In this document: positions 8,069 to 16,602 of the stretch, piece after piece
How positions within the stretch are numbered: position 1 is the first letter of the stretch
Layout: each line of letters begins with the position of its first letter
Assembly (NCBI GenBank): GCA_965601475.1
Contig: OZ271832.1
Location: forward strand, 1,736,001 to 1,800,000
DNA: 64,000 bases
DNA from: JAWPMT01 sp965601475
Lineage (GTDB): Bacteria; Bacteroidota; Bacteroidia; Cytophagales; Cyclobacteriaceae
Reading direction: 5' to 3'
Made by a program: the position numbers and the translations under genes
Notes under the pieces: model-generated
The model's input: the letters and a program-made list of their open reading frames with translations, nothing else
The model's database searches: none
Told to the model about the DNA's origin: nothing

Positions 8069-8815
8069 TTACTTTCTTCTCAATAAAAAGCAGAGCCGCT
8101 CACATTCGGACTCACTGTCCGCCAGCAAGAGATGTCTTGCATATCCACAGTAGATGCGATTCAATAAGAATCGATTGTTCAGGATGAAGAGTTTGTTTTT
8201 CAGCAGCCGGTACGACAAATACAACCTCCAACCCCCGGACTTCTCCAAGAATTGGGTTTTTTCAAGATCGTAGTAGGGCTCAAAGTAGGACCGTAGTTTG
8301 TCCACCGTAAAATGCTGGAAGTGCTTTTCGGACAATGGCAAATTCTCATGAGGCACTGTTACCAACAGGTATCCACCTTTGGGCGAGAGTTTCGCCAGCG
8401 CATGAACAAAGTCCTCGCAATCGGCTACAGGAATGTGTTCAAAGACCTCCACCAAAGTGACGATATCAAATTGTCTACCAACCTCTTCTTCCAGAATATT
8501 GGTTTGCTCGAAATTGGCCTCAGGAGCCATACCGCGAGCCAGGTTGATGGATCGTTCCGAGTAGTCAATCCCGATGATTTCCCGATCCGGAAAGTCTTGT
8601 GTCAATTCTGCCACCAGGCGACCATCTCCGCATCCTACGTCGCACAGTGAGCGGAAAGGTTGGGCTGCGATTTGCTTAATGATCCACTCTAGTGAAGCGG
8701 CATATTTCAAACCATACCTAACAAAAAAAGCGGTACTGAAACCGCTTCTATATTTCGGGACATGGTGATAGGGGAAATGATATTGCCGTTCCTGAACTGA
8801 CTGCTCCTTTAACAT
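8069..8815 (-). CDS. Class I SAM-dependent methyltransferase
   Basis: About 248 residues. The SAM-binding motif I is SLCDVGCGDGRL, followed by IIGIDYSERSI (motif II acid) and the post-III block FDIVTLVEVFEHIP, as in the Methyltransf_11/23 group. The C-terminal 70 residues are basic and aromatic, perhaps for membrane or glycan contact. I chose the ATG at 8815; a TTG at 8830 would add five residues and sit 1 nt from the ahcY stop. Position between ahcY and a GT-D glycosyltransferase suggests O- or N-methylation of a sugar or lipid precursor, with AhcY removing the S-adenosylhomocysteine product. The substrate is not predictable from sequence. Confidence 0.85.
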   Translation of the reverse strand: MLKEQSVQERQYHFPYHHVPKYRSGFSTAFFVRYGLKYAASLEWIIKQIAAQPFRSLCDVGCGDGRLVAELTQDFPDREIIGIDYSERSINLARGMAPEANFEQTNILEEEVGRQFDIVTLVEVFEHIPVADCEDFVHALAKLSPKGGYLLVTVPHENLPLSEKHFQHFTVDKLRSYFEPYYDLEKTQFLEKSGGWRLYLSYRLLKNKLFILNNRFLLNRIYCGYARHLLLADSESECERLCFLLRRK

Positions 8816-8831
8816 TTCCCCATGGTCCAAA

Positions 8832-10139
8832 CTAGTACCTGTAGTATTCTGGCTTGAATGGGCCTTCCACTTTCACACCGATATAATCAGCCTGATCATT
8901 GGAAAGCGTCTCCAGTTCGACACCAATTTTCGCCAAATGCAGTGCTGCAACCTTCTCATCCAGGTGCTTTGGAAGCATGTAAACTGCGTTGTCATACTTA
9001 TCAGCATTCTGCCACAACTCCAGCTGAGCCAAAGTCTGATTGGTGAATGAGTTGGACATTACGAATGATGGGTGTCCTGTAGCCACACCAAGATTCACGA
9101 GGCGGCCTTCTGCCAGCACAATGATGTCTTTGCCATCGATGGTGTACATATCAACCTGAGGCTTGATTTCCACTTTGGAGTTTCCGTGCGTACCATTCAA
9201 CCAGGCAATATCAATCTCGTTGTCGAAATGGCCAATATTGCATACCACAGTCTTGTCCTTCATCATCTCGAAGTGCTCGCCTTTGATGATGTCCTTATTT
9301 CCGGTTGCAGTAACTACGATATCTGCTCTGGGAACCGCATTAGCCATCTTCCGGACTTCAAAGCCATCCATGGCAGCCTGAAGGGCACATATGGGATCAA
9401 TTTCTGTGACTATCACCCTAACACCAGCTCCTCTGAGGGAAGCTGCTGAGCCTTTGCCAACATCTCCGTATCCGGCCACTACCGCCACTTTGCCTGCTAG
9501 CATAAGGTCGGTGGCTCTTCTGATGGCGTCCACCAAAGATTCTTTACACCCGTATTTGTTGTCAAATTTGGATTTGGTTACTGAGTCATTGACGTTGATA
9601 GCGGGCATAGGCAAGGTGCCATTCTTCATGCGCTCATACAGTCTGTGAACACCCGTAGTCGTTTCTTCTGAAAGTCCCTTGATATCCTTCACCAGTTCCG
9701 GATACTTATCCAGCACCATATTTGTCAAGTCTCCGCCGTCATCCAGGATCATGTTGAGTGGTTTGTCGTCATTAAACGCGAAGAGTGTTTGCTCAATGCA
9801 CCAATCGAACTCCTCTTCACTCATACCCTTCCAGGCATAGACCGGAACTCCTGATTTGGCTATCGCCGAAGCGGCATGATCTTGAGTGGAGAATATATTG
9901 CAAGAAGACCACGATACTTCCGCACCCAGCGCAACGAGTGTCTCAATCAGAACCGCTGTTTGGATCGTCATATGCAGGCACCCGGCAATACGAGCTCCCG
10001 CCAATGGTTTCGAATCCCCATATTCCTCCCGCAGGGCCATCAATCCTGGCATTTCTGCCTCGGCCAATGTTATTTCCTTTCTACCCCAGTCTGCCAGAGC
10101 AATGTCTTTAACTTTGAACTTTTCTCGTGCCTCAATCAT
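8832..10139 (-). CDS. ahcY: Adenosylhomocysteinase (SAH hydrolase)
   Basis: AhcY reversibly hydrolyses S-adenosylhomocysteine to adenosine and homocysteine, relieving product inhibition of methyltransferases. The 435-residue protein has the substrate loop INVNDSVTKSKFDN with the catalytic lysine and aspartates, the NAD-binding motif GYGDVGKGSAASLRGAG, and ends in KPEYYRY, the conserved C-terminal KxxYYRY that reaches into the neighbouring subunit. It is complete and of usual length. A good TACCTTTG -7 box lies 21 nt upstream. Downstream are a methyltransferase and a glycosyltransferase on the same strand with almost no gap, and birA is upstream. Confidence 0.97.
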   Translation of the reverse strand: MIEAREKFKVKDIALADWGRKEITLAEAEMPGLMALREEYGDSKPLAGARIAGCLHMTIQTAVLIETLVALGAEVSWSSCNIFSTQDHAASAIAKSGVPVYAWKGMSEEEFDWCIEQTLFAFNDDKPLNMILDDGGDLTNMVLDKYPELVKDIKGLSEETTTGVHRLYERMKNGTLPMPAINVNDSVTKSKFDNKYGCKESLVDAIRRATDLMLAGKVAVVAGYGDVGKGSAASLRGAGVRVIVTEIDPICALQAAMDGFEVRKMANAVPRADIVVTATGNKDIIKGEHFEMMKDKTVVCNIGHFDNEIDIAWLNGTHGNSKVEIKPQVDMYTIDGKDIIVLAEGRLVNLGVATGHPSFVMSNSFTNQTLAQLELWQNADKYDNAVYMLPKHLDEKVAALHLAKIGVELETLSNDQADYIGVKVEGPFKPEYYRY

Positions 10140-10159
10140 GTATTTTCTGAATTAGGCCG

Positions 10160-10167
10160 CAAAGGTA
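10160..10167 (-). promoter_or_regulatory. Putative -7 box of the ahcY promoter
   Basis: On the minus strand this reads TACCTTTG, followed by a GCGGC tail often seen after Bacteroidota -7 boxes. It lies in the 40-nt gap between birA and ahcY and would give a leader of about 15 nt. A CTTG at 10184-10181 is too close to be a standard -33 element. Confidence 0.5.
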
Positions 10168-10179
10168 ATAATTCCTCTT

Positions 10180-10947
10180 TCAAGCCAGAAACTTCAGCTG
10201 CTTCACATCGTAATGCTTTTCTTCAGTGCCGATTTGAATTCTTAGTCTGCCATTCTCATCAATCCCCCGAATTCTTCCCATGAACTCTTCACGATGATCA
10301 AGGTCGAGGTATTTCCGCTCCTCACCCATCCACCTCAGATTTCGATAGTACTCTTTTACCAGGGATGAGAACTGGTGCTCGTTGACTTCCTTCAGCAAGC
10401 TTTCGAAGGCAATTGAGAATTCCTCCAACAATGGCCAGCTTTCCACCACTATCCCTTCTTTGAGCAAGGATGTCGCCAACGGATGGCTGAAATTCATTTG
10501 ATTGACGTTCAATCCAATGCCCAGCACGAACCATTCCAGCCCCTCACCCAGGATACTGGACTCCACCAGTATTCCGGCAAGTTTCCTGTCGTTGAGGTAA
10601 AGATCATTGGGCCACTTCACTTCCAGGCGATGCGACGGGCTGAGATAGGGTTGCAGGACCCGATGCAGGGATAGTGCAGCCAGGATGTTCAGGCGGTAGA
10701 GATTTTTTGCCAGGGGTAGAGGCTGCGTAATGAATGCTGAAAACGTTAGATTCATGCCCGGTTCACTTTCCCACACATTGCCTCTTTGACCTCGTCCCAA
10801 TGTCTGAAAATCTGTTTGTACGATGGTGCCATTGATGACATCTCCAGATCTGGCCAATGCGATCAAAAAGTCGTTCGTGGAGTGACATTCTGGCAGAGAA
10901 ATGATGTTTTTTCCTACAAATCCCGTTTTGGCAAAGAATTTATGCAC
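10180..10947 (-). CDS. birA: Biotin--[acetyl-CoA-carboxylase] ligase
   Basis: BirA activates biotin with ATP and attaches it to the lysine of carrier domains such as the one at the left edge of this window. The catalytic core is clear: SLPECHSTNDFLIALA, the biotinyl-AMP loop TLGRGQRGNVWES (GRGRxGR-like), KWPNDLYLNDRKLAGILVES read in two parts, and GIGLNVNQ. There is no N-terminal DNA-binding domain, so it is a group I ligase without repressor function. I place the start at the GTG at 10947, which begins VHKFFAKTGFVGKN in line with family N-termini. A start at 10995 would run into the divergent rsfS gene. Confidence 0.92.
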   Translation of the reverse strand: MHKFFAKTGFVGKNIISLPECHSTNDFLIALARSGDVINGTIVQTDFQTLGRGQRGNVWESEPGMNLTFSAFITQPLPLAKNLYRLNILAALSLHRVLQPYLSPSHRLEVKWPNDLYLNDRKLAGILVESSILGEGLEWFVLGIGLNVNQMNFSHPLATSLLKEGIVVESWPLLEEFSIAFESLLKEVNEHQFSSLVKEYYRNLRWMGEERKYLDLDHREEFMGRIRGIDENGRLRIQIGTEEKHYDVKQLKFLA

Positions 10948-10959
10948 TCTTTTATTTAG

Positions 10960-10967
10960 TAGTTTTG
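10960..10967 (+). promoter_or_regulatory. Putative -7 box of the rsfS-ftsH promoter
   Basis: TAGTTTTG matches TAnnTTTG and lies 21 nt before the rsfS ATG, within the 41-nt divergent gap with birA. No -33 element is recognisable at a normal distance; the nearest TTTG (10927-10930) is too far upstream. Confidence 0.35.
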
Positions 10968-10988
10968 ATGCGCAAATAAAATTAGTGA

Positions 10989-11369
10989 ATGACAAAAACG
11001 GATAACGAGGCTATTAAGTCGGAAGAACTGTGTGATTTAGTGGCACAGGGAATGTTAGAAAAGAAAGCTTCGGATATCATCGTGATGGACCTTAGGAAAA
11101 TCAAGCACGCTGTAGCCGATTATTTTGTCATTTGCTCAGGGACTTCTGATACCCAAATTGACGCTATATCTGAGTCTGTGGAGGACATGGTACGGGATCA
11201 TTCACGCCAGAAACCATGGAAAACGGAGGGCAGAAACAACAGGGAGTGGGTACTAATAGACTACGTAGACGTGGTCGCACACGTTTTTAACAAAGAAAAA
11301 CGGGCATTTTATGCGCTTGAGGAACTCTGGGGAGATGCAAAAATCACCTCAGTTGACAACCAGAACTAA
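10989..11369 (+). CDS. rsfS: Ribosomal silencing factor RsfS
   Basis: RsfS (DUF143 family) binds ribosomal protein L14 on the free 50S subunit and blocks subunit joining under nutrient limitation. The 126-residue protein has the family core: EKKASDIIVMDL, ADYFVICSGTSDTQIDAI, and the tail GRNNREWVLIDYVDVVAHVF. The ATG at 10989 gives a slightly extended N-terminus typical of Bacteroidota members. It is followed 48 nt later by ftsH on the same strand, a conserved neighbourhood in this phylum, and both probably share one transcript. Confidence 0.95.
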   Translation: MTKTDNEAIKSEELCDLVAQGMLEKKASDIIVMDLRKIKHAVADYFVICSGTSDTQIDAISESVEDMVRDHSRQKPWKTEGRNNREWVLIDYVDVVAHVFNKEKRAFYALEELWGDAKITSVDNQN

Positions 11370-11417
11370 TTGATTGAAGGCGCGTTTTAATAGAAATATT
11401 TAGACTAGAAAGAGTAA

Positions 11418-13490
11418 ATGGCAGATAAACCAAGGCAAAAGAAGGGTCTGATGGGAGGGCCGGGAAGAAATAACTACCAGGTCTGGGTGATTGTAGTTTT
11501 GATTGCTTCAGTATTTGGGTTCACCTATTTCAGCAATAACAATAACGCTATCAAAATCTCCGATCGTCGTTTCGAGCAGATGATGCTCAGCAACGACATA
11601 CAAAGGGTGGTTTTGATAAAAAACAAGGACCTTGTGGAGGTGACTTTGAAGGAAGAAGCCCTTCAGAACACCAAATACAAAATCGAATTGGAGAATACCA
11701 ATCCATTTGGTGGGGGTAGTGGGCCACACTATAAGTTCAAGATTGTTGATACGAAGATCTTTGATGATGATTTCAATCGAATCGCCGAGCAACTACCTCA
11801 AGAGCAAAGAATTGGCTATGAGGTAGAAGAAAGGTCGGACTTCACCGACTTCCTATTCAGCTATGGCATCTTTTTCCTTTTCATATTTGGATTTTGGTTC
11901 CTGATGCGCCGAATGACCGGGGGAGCAGGTCCCGGAGGACAAATTTTCAATATTGGCAAGTCACGTGCGGCACTGTTCGATGCAGAGAACAAGGTGAGGA
12001 TTACCTTCAAAGATGTGGCGGGCCTTGATGAGGCTAAGGAAGAGATAAAGGAGATCGTTGATTTCCTCAAGAATCCCGGAAAGTTTACGAAACTTGGCGG
12101 GAAAATACCAAAAGGAGCCTTGCTGGTAGGCCCTCCCGGTACTGGTAAAACACTCTTAGCCAAGGCTGTGGCAGGGGAAGCAGCGGTTCCATTCTTCACG
12201 CTCTCGGGTTCTGACTTCGTAGAGATGTTTGTGGGTGTAGGAGCAGCAAGGGTAAGGGACCTGTTCAAGCAAGCCAAAGAGAAAGCCCCTTGTATTGTAT
12301 TTATCGATGAAGTAGACGCCATTGGGCGATCGCGAGGCAGAGGTCAAATGCCCGGATCCAATGATGAGCGTGAGAATACACTGAATTCGTTACTTGTGGA
12401 AATGGATGGTTTCAGTACGGACTCCGGGGTGATCATTCTGGCCGCCACGAACCGACCTGATGTACTGGATTCGGCACTTTTGAGACCAGGTCGTTTTGAT
12501 AGGCAGATAAGTATAGACAAGCCTGACATTGTTGGCCGTGAAGCTATTTTCAAGGTCCATCTGAAGCCCATCAAGCTCAATGAGGATGTGGACCCTAAGA
12601 AACTTTCAGCACAAACTCCTGGCTTCGCAGGTGCGGAGATCGCGAATGTGTGCAACGAGGCCGCGCTGATCGCTGCGCGGAGGGATAAAGACAAAGTCGA
12701 TATGCAAGACTTTCAAGACGCGATTGATCGTGTGATTGGAGGTCTTGAGAAGAAAAACAAAATCATCTCTCCAGAGGAAAAAGAGATCGTAGCCTACCAT
12801 GAGGCAGGTCATGCCGTAGCAGGATGGTACCTGGAACATGCAGATCCATTGGTGAAAGTGAGTATTGTCCCTCGAGGTGTGGCGGCGCTTGGTTACGCCC
12901 AATATCTACCCAAAGAGCAGTTCCTTTATCAGACAGAGCAACTCATGGATGAGATGTGTATGGCATTAGGTGGAAGAGCTGCTGAAGATATCATATTTGG
13001 CAAGATTTCAACGGGGGCTTTGAGTGATTTGGAAAGGATCACCAAACTTGCTTATAGTATCGTGACGGTCTACGGAATGAACGAAAAGGTTGGCAACCTC
13101 TCATTCTATGATTCGAAGCAATCTGAATACAACTTCACTAAGCCCTACTCCGAGGCGACGGCTGAAATGATCGACAAAGAAGTCAAAAAACTCATTGATC
13201 AGGCTTATAAGCGTACCAAGGACCTCTTGACCGACAAGCGTGAAGCCCTGGAAACCTTGGCCAAAGAGCTTTTGGAGAGAGAGATCATTTTCCAAAGCGA
13301 TCTGGAGAATTTGATAGGGCCCAGGCCTTTCGAAAAGAAAACGACTTACGCCGCCTTCACTGAGCAAGACGATGACGCTAAGGAGGAGAAAGAAGAGGAA
13401 AAGGTGGAGGAGCTACCAGCGGAGGCACCCATAGTTTCAGAGGAGCAATCCGAAAAGGAAGAGGAAGAAACGGAAGGCACTTCTGTCTGA
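11418..13490 (+). CDS. ftsH: ATP-dependent zinc metalloprotease FtsH
   Basis: FtsH is a hexameric inner-membrane AAA+ protease that degrades misfolded membrane proteins and regulatory targets. The 690-residue protein has an N-terminal membrane segment (about 22-38), a periplasmic domain, a second membrane segment (about 146-163), Walker A GPPGTGKTLLAKA, Walker B CIVFIDEVDAIG, the second region of homology ending RPGRFDRQ, and the zinc site HEAGH near residue 460. The C-terminus is a long glutamate- and lysine-rich tail (roughly the last 45 residues), beyond the protease domain and common in Bacteroidota. A strong terminator hairpin follows at 13515-13538. Confidence 0.98.
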   Translation: MADKPRQKKGLMGGPGRNNYQVWVIVVLIASVFGFTYFSNNNNAIKISDRRFEQMMLSNDIQRVVLIKNKDLVEVTLKEEALQNTKYKIELENTNPFGGGSGPHYKFKIVDTKIFDDDFNRIAEQLPQEQRIGYEVEERSDFTDFLFSYGIFFLFIFGFWFLMRRMTGGAGPGGQIFNIGKSRAALFDAENKVRITFKDVAGLDEAKEEIKEIVDFLKNPGKFTKLGGKIPKGALLVGPPGTGKTLLAKAVAGEAAVPFFTLSGSDFVEMFVGVGAARVRDLFKQAKEKAPCIVFIDEVDAIGRSRGRGQMPGSNDERENTLNSLLVEMDGFSTDSGVIILAATNRPDVLDSALLRPGRFDRQISIDKPDIVGREAIFKVHLKPIKLNEDVDPKKLSAQTPGFAGAEIANVCNEAALIAARRDKDKVDMQDFQDAIDRVIGGLEKKNKIISPEEKEIVAYHEAGHAVAGWYLEHADPLVKVSIVPRGVAALGYAQYLPKEQFLYQTEQLMDEMCMALGGRAAEDIIFGKISTGALSDLERITKLAYSIVTVYGMNEKVGNLSFYDSKQSEYNFTKPYSEATAEMIDKEVKKLIDQAYKRTKDLLTDKREALETLAKELLEREIIFQSDLENLIGPRPFEKKTTYAAFTEQDDDAKEEKEEEKVEELPAEAPIVSEEQSEKEEEETEGTSV

Positions 13491-13514
13491 TGTTCGGATG
13501 TATCAAGTTATTTT

Positions 13515-13538
13515 AGGGGAGCTTCGGCTCCTTTTTTT
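13515..13538 (+). terminator. Rho-independent terminator after ftsH, abutting the lpxH start codon
   Basis: A GGAGC-TTCG-GCTCC hairpin (13518-13531), extendable outward by two G-T pairs and one A-T pair, is followed by a run of seven T ending at 13538. The next base begins the ATG of lpxH. The structure is a textbook intrinsic terminator with a UUCG tetraloop. Confidence 0.85.
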
Positions 13539-14312
13539 ATGACTAGCAGTCAGCAATTCAAAGATTTACCTCCTGGTAAGCGATTATACTTCGCCAGTGA
13601 TTTTCACCTCGGCATCCCCAATAAGGAAGATAGCCTGGAAAGGGAACGTTGCATCATCCGCTGGTTGGATGAGGTAAGCAGCGACGCAGCGGCCATTATA
13701 CTGGTAGGAGACATATTCGATTTCTGGTTTGAATATCCCAATGTGATTCCCAAAGGATTCATTCGGTTTCAAGGCAAATTGGCACAGCTCAGGGACGAAG
13801 GCATACCCGTAATCTTCTTCACAGGTAACCACGATATGTGGATGTTTGATTACTTCCCGAAAGAGTTGGGCATCAGTGTGCATCGGGAACCACTCGTTTT
13901 CGAGGTAGGTGAAGAAAAACTATTTGTTGGCCATGGGGATGGCTTGGGGCCTGGCGATCACATCTATAAGTTGATCAAGCTATTTTTTGCCAGCAAGGTT
14001 TGTCAATGGATGTTCAAATGGTTGCATCCTAACGTTGGGATGCGGATTGCTCAAATATGGTCTTCGAGGAGCAGATTGGCCAGCGATCGAAAAGAGGTAA
14101 AATCTTATGGGGAAAAAGAATGGCTCTACCAATACATACTGCAGGTGGAGAAAGAAAATCAACATGACTACTACATATTTGGCCATAGACATCTGCCAGC
14201 TGATGTAAAGGGGTCAAATTTTCAGTACGTCAATCTTGGCGAATGGGTCCACCACAGGACCTATGCCGTTTATGATGGTTCCATGCTTGACCTGCGATAT
14301 TTTGAAGCTTAA
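13539..14312 (+). CDS. lpxH: UDP-2,3-diacylglucosamine diphosphatase
   Basis: LpxH cleaves UDP-2,3-diacylglucosamine to lipid X and UMP in lipid A biosynthesis, at the cytoplasmic face of the inner membrane. The calcineurin-like phosphoesterase metal ligands are all visible: SDFHLG, GDIFDFWFEY, GNHDMW, HGDGLG and FGHRHLP. The 257-residue length is usual for Bacteroidota LpxH. The ATG at 13539 directly follows the T-run of the ftsH terminator, so expression needs readthrough or an unusual start. A start inside the protein is unlikely because LYFASDFHLG begins at about residue 16. The next gene starts one base after the stop. Confidence 0.9.
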   Translation: MTSSQQFKDLPPGKRLYFASDFHLGIPNKEDSLERERCIIRWLDEVSSDAAAIILVGDIFDFWFEYPNVIPKGFIRFQGKLAQLRDEGIPVIFFTGNHDMWMFDYFPKELGISVHREPLVFEVGEEKLFVGHGDGLGPGDHIYKLIKLFFASKVCQWMFKWLHPNVGMRIAQIWSSRSRLASDRKEVKSYGEKEWLYQYILQVEKENQHDYYIFGHRHLPADVKGSNFQYVNLGEWVHHRTYAVYDGSMLDLRYFEA

Positions 14313-14313
14313 C

Positions 14314-15099
14314 GTGATTTTGGCATTGGCATTGGTATCTGGGTGGTCTCAAAGTGTGGCTCAAGAGTGGAAACTGATTAGATCATTTCAATCGCAACAC
14401 CCCATCACCACCCAATCCTTTGACAGGCAAAACAATCTATACATCGCCACTGAAATTGGGGAGATCGTAAAACTATCTGCACAGCTCAGGCAAATTCAGA
14501 AAATCTCGGTACCAAATCAAAATTCGATTACCCTGGTAGAAGCGAGAAACGCCCTCACGCCATTTATTTTTTCCAGGGGCAATCAGGAGGCAATGGTCTT
14601 TGACCGCTTCCTGGCAAGGCCTACTGTTTACCCAGCATCCCAATTTGTCGATCGCTTTGTATGGACCATGACGACATCCGTGGACCAACACTTTTGGCTT
14701 TTTCAGAATTCTCCTCCCTCCATACAAAAGGTCGACCGTAACCTGAGAACGATACTCCAGGATTCCAGGCTGCCACTGCACCTAGACCTTCAAAACGTCA
14801 CCTTTTTCGGCGCATACCGAGGAATCCTGTTACTTGTGGATGCCGAAACAGGCCTCTATCTTTTCGATTTGTTTGGCAATGAATTGGCGCGAATTGAGAC
14901 CCAAGGTGCCAGCTACGGTCAGCTGCAAGGTTCCTCCGTGATCACCTGCAACACTGAAAAGCTATTTTCTCTCAATCTTAATAGCCAAGAACTGGATACG
15001 CTCAGCACTCCTGGCAAATATTCAGCCGTTCTGAGTTTGGAGCAAGGATATTACTTCATAGGACAAAACCGCATTGATCTGTACCAGCTTGTCAATTAG
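14314..15099 (+). CDS. Secreted propeller-like protein of unknown function
   Basis: About 261 residues. I place the start at the GTG at 14314, one base after the lpxH TAA, because it opens a signal peptide (VILALALVSGWSQSVAQ); longer in-frame extensions lie inside lpxH. The mature part repeats short beta-rich blocks such as NLYIATEIGEIVKL, GIYLFDLFG-like GLYLFDLFGNELA and FSLNLNSQELDTL, resembling blades of a six-bladed propeller. No lipobox or enzymatic motif is seen. Coupling to lpxH suggests an envelope role but does not prove one. The 3' end overlaps the convergent tolC gene by 8 bases. Confidence 0.65.
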   Translation: MILALALVSGWSQSVAQEWKLIRSFQSQHPITTQSFDRQNNLYIATEIGEIVKLSAQLRQIQKISVPNQNSITLVEARNALTPFIFSRGNQEAMVFDRFLARPTVYPASQFVDRFVWTMTTSVDQHFWLFQNSPPSIQKVDRNLRTILQDSRLPLHLDLQNVTFFGAYRGILLLVDAETGLYLFDLFGNELARIETQGASYGQLQGSSVITCNTEKLFSLNLNSQELDTLSTPGKYSAVLSLEQGYYFIGQNRIDLYQLVN

Positions 15100-16447
15100 T
15101 ACCTCTATAGAGGTCCAGAATTCTCCTACGAAGCACGATACTATATTTGGCATTAGCCAGTTGCACCTCGGCTCGGTTCTTATTGTTCAAGCTTTCAAGG
15201 TAGGTATAGAAATCAGTGTTCCCTGTTTGGAAGCGTTTTTCCATGAAGTCAAAACTCTGCTGTAGTGCTACCAGGTTTTCGCTGGCTGACTGATACGTGT
15301 TCTGAGCAGCAACCAGATCCAGGTAGACGGTTTGGACCGTGTTAGTGGCCGTGATTTCGGCCTGTTGATTATCCAGTTCGGCGTTGGCCATGCTCAATTT
15401 TGCCACCTGGATCCTGTTGTAATTGCGAAAGCCGGTAAAGAGTGGAATGCTGATGGTGGCCTGGACAAATTCGAATTGATTAAAGTCCATTTGTTCCAAG
15501 AATGTGGCGTCCTGCTCAAAGGCATCGGTAGCCGGGTTAAATGCACCGTTTGATGAGAAGCTGCTACCAATTGAGCCAAACACGGCCACGGTCGGTAGTC
15601 TTAGGCCCCGAGCTGCCCTGAATTGATATCTTGCCGCATTCATACTCGCTTCTGATGCCTGCAAAGTTGGATTGTTGTTCAATGACTGGTCTAGCACGGA
15701 ACCAAATTCATCGGGTGCCTGCAGCAGATCCGCTTCAGTGATCTCGTAGGGTTCCACAACGTAATTGGCAGCTGTAGGATCCAACTGCATGGCCTGAAGC
15801 AGTCTCAACTTATTCTGTTGAAAGGTATTCTCCAGGTTTGCGAGATTGAGACGCTCGGCGGCCAGCTGAGATCGAAAATTGTATACAGACTCGAGATTTC
15901 CCACGCCAACTGATTCGCGTTTAACTTCTCTATCCAATTGAGCTGCCAGCAAATCGACTCGTTCTCGTTGAACTTTGATGTTCTCTTCACTGACAATAAC
16001 ATCGAGGTAGGCCGCTAAAATGTTGGCCTCTGTGGTGAGCTCAGCTCCTGCTGTATTTCGTTCAGCACTGAGGAATTCTTGTTCTCGTTGCCTTCTGGTA
16101 TTGTAATTTGACAATCCTTGAAATAGAACGAGATTGGCGTTGAGGTTGGGTCTGGACCGTTCGGTGGTCGTATTTACAACCTCTCCAGTATTCTGATCAA
16201 AAATGTTACCATTGGAAATGTCGTAGTTACCATCGGCGTTGATGGTCGGCAGGAACTGCATCAATGACTGCAGGTTGTTGGATTTGGCGATAAGCTCATT
16301 GTTTTTCGCCCGCTTGATCTGGATGTTGTTTTCCAGTGCTGTAGTTATACAGTCATCCAAGGTGAGTACCACAGTTTGCCTGTCGTCCTGACCATATGCA
16401 GCGAAGCAAATCAATACACCAAGTACGGCACTGATTACAGTTTTCAT
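15092..16447 (-). CDS. TolC family outer-membrane efflux protein
   Basis: A 451-residue TolC-type channel with signal peptide (MKTVISAVLGVLICFAAYGQ). It opens with LTLDDCITTALENNIQIK, the standard first helix of the OEP domain. Two OEP repeats follow, with long alpha-helical stretches such as LAAQLDREVKRESVGVGNLE and the second-repeat helix RIQVAKLSMANAELDNQQ. Trimeric TolC channels span the outer membrane and periplasm and dock onto an adaptor; the adaptor at 17359-18612 is the likely partner. Unlike the two genes upstream it is separated by 155 nt that contain a minus-strand terminator hairpin (16488-16513), so its level may be set independently. Confidence 0.93.
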   Translation of the reverse strand: MKTVISAVLGVLICFAAYGQDDRQTVVLTLDDCITTALENNIQIKRAKNNELIAKSNNLQSLMQFLPTINADGNYDISNGNIFDQNTGEVVNTTTERSRPNLNANLVLFQGLSNYNTRRQREQEFLSAERNTAGAELTTEANILAAYLDVIVSEENIKVQRERVDLLAAQLDREVKRESVGVGNLESVYNFRSQLAAERLNLANLENTFQQNKLRLLQAMQLDPTAANYVVEPYEITEADLLQAPDEFGSVLDQSLNNNPTLQASEASMNAARYQFRAARGLRLPTVAVFGSIGSSFSSNGAFNPATDAFEQDATFLEQMDFNQFEFVQATISIPLFTGFRNYNRIQVAKLSMANAELDNQQAEITATNTVQTVYLDLVAAQNTYQSASENLVALQQSFDFMEKRFQTGNTDFYTYLESLNNKNRAEVQLANAKYSIVLRRRILDLYRGTN

Positions 16448-16487
16448 AGTTCCTTTCGTGTTGAGTTAGCTATTGATGGGGTGTTAC

Positions 16488-16513
16488 AAAAAGGCTACCC
16501 GAGACGGATAGCC
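16488..16513 (-). terminator. Terminator-like hairpin between exporter ATPase and tolC genes
   Basis: On the minus strand a 9-bp stem (GGCTATCCG / CGGGTAGCC, with one G-T pair) closes a 3-nt loop and is followed by five T. It lies 90 nt after the ATPase stop and 41 nt before the tolC start. Confidence 0.7.
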
Positions 16514-16602
16514 CTTTATGTGGACATGTAACTAGGTATGTTTTGAGTTTTTTTGACCTTCGAGTTCGTCAAAGGCACAAAATGTATGTGTTCGCAATGG
16601 AT

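Noticed and set aside
10948..10995. Longer birA start at 10995
   Set aside because: It would overlap the divergent rsfS start, and the added residues do not resemble BirA N-termini; the GTG at 10947 does.
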